This document shows positions 22,041 to 25,487 of a stretch of 25,487 nt of DNA, in pieces. How positions within the stretch are numbered: the first letter of the stretch is position 1; every line of letters starts with the position of its first letter. Source of the DNA: Actinomortierella ambigua. Taxonomy: Eukaryota; Mortierellomycota; Mortierellomycetes; Mortierellales; Mortierellaceae. The notes under the pieces are model-generated. The model searched no databases. It was given only the letters and a program-made list of their open reading frames with translations, and was not told the origin of the DNA. The DNA lies in NCBI GenBank assembly GCA_016098155.1, contig JAAAJB010000343.1:12554-38040 (forward strand), in the 5' to 3' direction. Both the position numbers and the translations under genes were made by a program.

Positions 22041-23598
22041 CGGCTGTTGCGGTTGCGGTTGCGGTTGCTGCTGTTGCTGCTGTTGCTGTTGCTGCTTCGC
22101 GGCATTCAGCTCCTGCTGACGACGCATGGCCGGAGGCATATACTTGTTGGGGGTTGGGTTAGCAGCAGCGCCGGCAGTGAGAGCTCCAGCTGGAGGCAGG
22201 GGATCACGGACAACGGCACCATAACGATCCTCCTCGTCCATGCCGCTGTCGTCGATTGCGACACCACGTTCTTCGAGCATATGGACGTTGGACGTGGTGC
22301 TCTGCTGAATCTCGGTGGCAATCTTAATCGCCTTGAGTTCACGCTCCTTGTAGTCGGCCCCCGAGCGGTCCAGCCTGGTGGTGTACAGCTCCTCGTCAAA
22401 CTCGGTCCTGACTCCAAAGAGTCGCTCGTTGGCCGCAAATTGGTCCCAGCCAACATGGGATCTGTTGTCCACGCTGTCCTCAAGAGACTCCAATGGCAGG
22501 CCTTCATCGGGAGCCCACTTTTGCAAATCACGCTCGCGGATCTCACCCGCGCGACTAATGTCCGTGTCCGTCTTAAAGCCCTCGCGCTCGTGCAACGCCT
22601 TTTCCTGAGGCATGAAATCCACGCTGACGGCGCGAATTTGCACCAAATCCTTTGGCAGGATGATCAGCGCACCAATGGGGGATGCGCCATCCTTCTTGTC
22701 CTTGCCCGAGATGGCCCTGGCCATGCTGAGCACAACGCCCAGATCCCCCTCCGTCGATGCCGTGGTGAAGATGCCCTCGTACGTGGTACCATTCTTGACG
22801 GTTACCTCAACGGGAATGCCCTATATTAGAAGAGGAAAAAAAATGCCGTTCCCCGTGTTACTTTTTCTGGAATGTGACACTTGCAATAACCTTTGATATT
22901 GCTCACGATCGAGGCACCGAGAAACAAGATGTTTCTTTGTACCAGGATTCGGGCTTGCATGGGGGGAGGGGGAAAAGATAAAAATATGAAGCGGTTGATA
23001 ATTTGGGCACCTTCCCCCCTGACAGGCTACATGATGAAATCCTATCACATACCACCATACTCATGAGCAGATACAGCATGCGGTCATGCATGTGCTTAGT
23101 ATCCGCCTCACCAATGACTACGGGCTCCCTGTTAGTAGGGCTCGACTGGCCCGAAGACTGCTGCTGCTGCTGCTGCTGCTGCTGGAGGACGGGGCTACCT
23201 GCAGGCGAGAGACCCGACTGAGAGCTGGCAGGAGGCGAAGATACACCCCACTTTCCTTTGCCACCCCTAAATGTTGCATGACCATGAAAAAAAGCAAAGA
23301 TGGAGGCGATGAGAGCATCAGGTGAGTTGGACGTGCTGAGATTACATGGATTGGCCACCAAACAAAGAGCGCACGCCATGCTGCTCTTTGTTGAGATGGA
23401 GCAGGGGAGAGGAGAGGGGGAGGGGGGGGACGAGCGCGACAGTGACAGAGTGTAATACAAGTGGAGACGGGCGTAATGAGAGAGCAAAGGAGAGAGAGAG
23501 AGAGAAAGAGGGGAAGGAAGACGAGAGTTGTTCATTGGCTACCTCTGGACCATGACGGGCTTGCCGGCTTTAGCGTTGGGACGAGCTGCAGTGGCCAT
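20046..23598 (-). CDS. PBP1: Ataxin-2/Pbp1 homologue (Lsm, LsmAD, PAM2)
   Basis: Cytoplasmic RNA-associated protein that family members use to bind poly(A)-binding protein, regulate mRNA stability and form stress granules. Six exons: 23598-23543, 23266-23053, 22820-21570, 21372-20568, 20445-20347, 20221-20046; all phases agree, giving 866 aa. A polyQ run (about 45-53) precedes the Lsm/SM-ATX domain (about 72-160; VEVTVKNGTTYEGIF). LsmAD follows (about 170-255; GWDQFAANERLFGV, FDEELYTTRLD). Then come a second, longer polyQ/P region, a K/E-rich coiled coil, and a PAM2 motif near 607-617 (KLNAKASVFKPN), the part that binds the MLLE domain of PABP. The last 180 residues are rich in Met, Pro, Gly and Tyr. 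As I recall, yeast Pbp1 lacks a clear PAM2, so this protein is closer to animal ataxin-2 in layout. Its ATG is only 181 bp from the stop of the upstream gene. Confidence 0.93.
21960..22094 (-). repeat. Interrupted polyQ/QP repeat in ataxin-2 exon 3
   Basis: A CAG/CAA-rich stretch encodes about 40 residues of Gln broken by Pro and Arg, between LsmAD and the coiled coil. On the opposite strand it creates a long leucine/valine frame that is not a gene. Confidence 0.85.
23158..23184 (-). repeat. Pure (CAG)9 tract in ataxin-2 exon 2
   Basis: Nine uninterrupted CAG codons (CTG on the plus strand) encode Q9 just N-terminal to the Lsm domain. The other polyQ of this protein (about 21990-22094) mixes CAA, CAG and CCG codons and so is less prone to slippage. 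Confidence 0.9.
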
Positions 23599-23779
23599 GC
23601 GGGTGAAGGACAGAGAATGAAGTAAAAAAAAGAAGAAAAAAAAAGAAGAACGATGGAGGCTCTGTCTCTCTCTCTCTCCCCAACTTCACGTACTCTCAAA
23701 AAAAAAAGTCCAGGGAATTCAGGGGGAACATGTTCATCGCAAGAGCTGTGTGGCCAAGCCTGATCCGTTTTATTGCACG
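23599..23779. promoter_or_regulatory. Short intergenic spacer: ataxin-2 promoter and rlmN 3' end
   Basis: Only 181 bp separate the rlmN stop (23780) from the ataxin-2 ATG (23598), both on the minus strand. The spacer holds a CT tract at 23661-23679 and A runs. It must contain the rlmN polyadenylation site and the ataxin-2 start, unless the ataxin-2 promoter reaches into the last rlmN exon. No clear TATA seen. Confidence 0.5.
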
Positions 23780-25434
23780 CTATTTCCGCCTCTCTTTGAT
23801 ACCTCCCTCATCGACACTCGACCGAAGCTGTCCACATGCCGCCAGCACATCCTTCCCTCTGGGCCAGCGGATCGTGGTCGGTACACCCAGGTCCTCCACA
23901 ATCCTCGAGAACCCAACTATATGATCTCTCGGCGAGCTTTTATACTGGCTTCCAGGCCACGGGTTGAACGGGATCAAGTTTACATGCGAGGGAATGTCCT
24001 TTAGCAGCCACGCCAGCTCTCGGGCTTCTTCAAAACTGTCGTTCACATCCTTGAGCATAACATATCTATAAAGAAAGAAAGAAAGAATGAGAATGTGGTG
24101 AAAGAATAGTCAGCATGCCTGCCTTGGCGTCAAAAGAGAAAGGGGGAAAAAATCAATGTCTAGTCCTCATACTCAAAGGTTATCCGCTGGCAATCTCTTG
24201 AGAATGACTGCATGGCCTTGGCATAGTCTCGACAGGCATCTAAGACTTGCTTGATTGGGAATGTTCTATGATAGACACAATCAAAGCAAACACAAGGCAT
24301 TAGGCACCAAGGACACATGCGGATCAAAACAAATCTGCTGCCTCTTGTCCTCACTGTGTCACCTACTTATTGATAGGTACAATCTCATCCCGAAGCTGGT
24401 TGTTGGTTGCATGCAGAGAGATGGCTAGGCCTATACCGCCAAGCTCTGCCAACTTGTAGATCCCCGGTGCCACTCCCGAAGTCGACACGGTGATTTTGGC
24501 CTTGGGCAATCCAATACCGTTCTTATCGGTCAGGATTTCAATCGCCTGCTTCACATTCCGCCAGTTGTAGAGTGGCTCACCCTGGCCCATGAATACAATA
24601 TTGTTGACGTTCCTCTGCATATTGGGCACTTGTGGCAGGTCGTGGTAGTCTTTGGCAGGGATCATGTACTGTCCAACAATCTCGCCGGCCGTGAGATTCC
24701 GTAAAAGCTTTTGGGTGCCAGTATGGCAAAAGGTGCATGCCAACGAACACCCGATCTGGCTGCTGATGCACTGTGTGCCTCGCGGTCCATTCATAGGGAT
24801 AAATACTGATTCGACAAGATCCTTGGGGCCTTTGAATCCTACCAGAAACTTGCGTGTGCCATCTGTAGGAGACACAAGGTCACTCTAAAATAGGGTGTGG
24901 CATGTCAAGAGGGTAGCGAGAGAGTGAGTTCACATATTACATTAGTCAAAAAATAAATATAGAGCAACGATACCAAAGAAGAAGAAGAAGAAGGGACCAT
25001 ACCACTATCCGCCCATAGTCAATGATGTAGCGCTCCTTGAGCATCTGACGGACATCTTTAGGCAGATTCTGCATGTCGGCAAAGTCTGTGACGCCCCGCT
25101 GATACATGAACCCATAAAGCTGCTTGGCAGTATACGATTTGATTCCAGGGACAGATCGAAGCTCCTCCTGCAGCTGAGGCAATGTCAGCCCGATCAGGTT
25201 CTTCTTGTCCCAGTCTCGACAGGCGTTCGCCAGAGGGGTGTGCAGGGCCTCCATCGATGACATTGCGCCGGGCAACAACTCTGGCGGCTGCTTGTGGCTG
25301 TGTGGTCCAAAAGTCCGAGGCCGTTTGGGAGCCTCCCTCGCCTCCTGACTAGCAAGTGCTGAGCGGTATCTCCTCGTGATTGCTGCTCCTATTTGTCTTT
25401 GGCATTGTAACAGTGATGCTCGGCAGTAGTGCAT
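23780..25434 (-). CDS. rlmN: RlmN-family radical SAM rRNA/tRNA adenine-C2 methyltransferase
   Basis: Bacterial RlmN methylates C2 of A2503 in 23S rRNA (and A37 in some tRNAs) with a 4Fe-4S cluster and two S-adenosylmethionine molecules. Exons: 25434-25003, 24884-24367, 24265-24173, 24065-23780; phases agree (AA|A, GA|A), giving 442 aa. The N-terminus (MHYCRASLLQCQRQIGAAITRRYRSALASQ, listed here as two parts MHYCRASLLQCQRQ and IGAAITRRYRSALASQ) is Arg-rich without acidic residues, like a mitochondrial presequence. The cluster motif CSLACTFC gives Cys 190, 194 and 197; RGTQCISSQIGC supplies the Cys118-equivalent (183). MGQGEPLYN, STSGVAPGI and SLHATNNQLRDEIVPINK are conserved, and AACGQL near the end supplies the methyl-carrier Cys (425, equal to E. 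coli Cys355). All catalytic cysteines are therefore present. Introns show it is a resident nuclear gene. Mitochondrial rRNA as substrate is inference. Confidence 0.93.
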
Positions 25435-25487
25435 GGCGGATCGGGAATGAACACAACGAAAGAAGAAGGAATGGTTGCTGAAAAAAA
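25435..25487 (-). other. Start of the rlmN leader/promoter
   Basis: Only 53 bases remain to the window edge. They are rich in A/G on the plus strand (CT-rich on the transcribed strand), like other leaders here. No upstream gene is visible. Confidence 0.4.

Noticed and set aside
21903..22829. 308-codon plus-strand frame with long Leu/Val runs
   Set aside because: It is the antisense of the CAG/CAA polyQ region and LsmAD exon of the ataxin-2 gene, where splice sites and domains are certain.
23780..25434. Bacterial contamination as the source of rlmN
   Set aside because: Three introns with correct phase and the tight spacing to the ataxin-2 gene show it is part of the fungal chromosome.
1..25487. 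tRNA, rRNA, CRISPR arrays, transposase or reverse-transcriptase genes
   Set aside because: I looked for TTCGA-loop contexts, direct-repeat arrays and the usual transposase and polymerase motifs on both strands and found none.

Overview
This window is nuclear DNA of a filamentous early-diverging fungus. The coding style (spliceosomal introns of about 100-675 bp with GTRNGN donors and YAG acceptors, long GA/CT tracts and A/T/G homopolymers between genes) and the gene set (an FAD monooxygenase with a GDACHK motif, a UBE3A-type ligase keeping the AZUL finger, a eukaryotic RlmN) suggest Mortierellomycotina (Mortierella in the broad sense). That placement is inference; no sequence search was possible. 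All seven genes I can support lie on the minus strand, so they read from right to left. Exon boundaries were worked out by hand from splice sites, codon phase and family motifs.

Layout, right to left. 25434-23780: RlmN-type radical SAM methyltransferase (4 exons, 442 aa, likely mitochondrial). 23598-20046: ataxin-2/Pbp1 homologue (6 exons, 866 aa; Lsm, LsmAD, PAM2, Met-rich tail). 19159-13497: UBE3A-like HECT ubiquitin ligase (4 exons, about 1,730 aa, AZUL finger) with a reading-frame problem at the start of exon 2. 12645-9544: heat-shock-factor-type transcription factor (4 exons, 575 aa). 8910-8401: RAMP4/SERP1/Ysy6 ER membrane protein (2 exons, 78 aa). 6084-5467: uncharacterised 205-aa low-complexity protein. 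2338-161 and past the left edge: FAD-dependent monooxygenase whose GDACHK motif is completed by an 11-nt micro-exon.

The two large gaps (2339-5466 and 6085-8400) hold no gene I recognise. They contain simple repeats, some striking palindromes (4211-4242, 4336-4347), a cluster of CTTGGCA/TGCCAAG motifs (7477-7768) and a few weak plus-strand reading frames.

Four neighbours bear on protein homeostasis and stress: ubiquitin ligation (UBE3A-like), heat-shock transcription (HSF), ER translocon stress (RAMP4) and stress-granule/mRNA control (ataxin-2). The window is best read as an ordinary, well-conserved chromosomal segment. The most interesting points are architectural: AZUL plus HECT in a fungus, a PAM2-bearing and Met-rich ataxin-2 with a pure CAG tract, a eukaryotic RlmN with all catalytic cysteines, the micro-exon, and the apparent frameshift.
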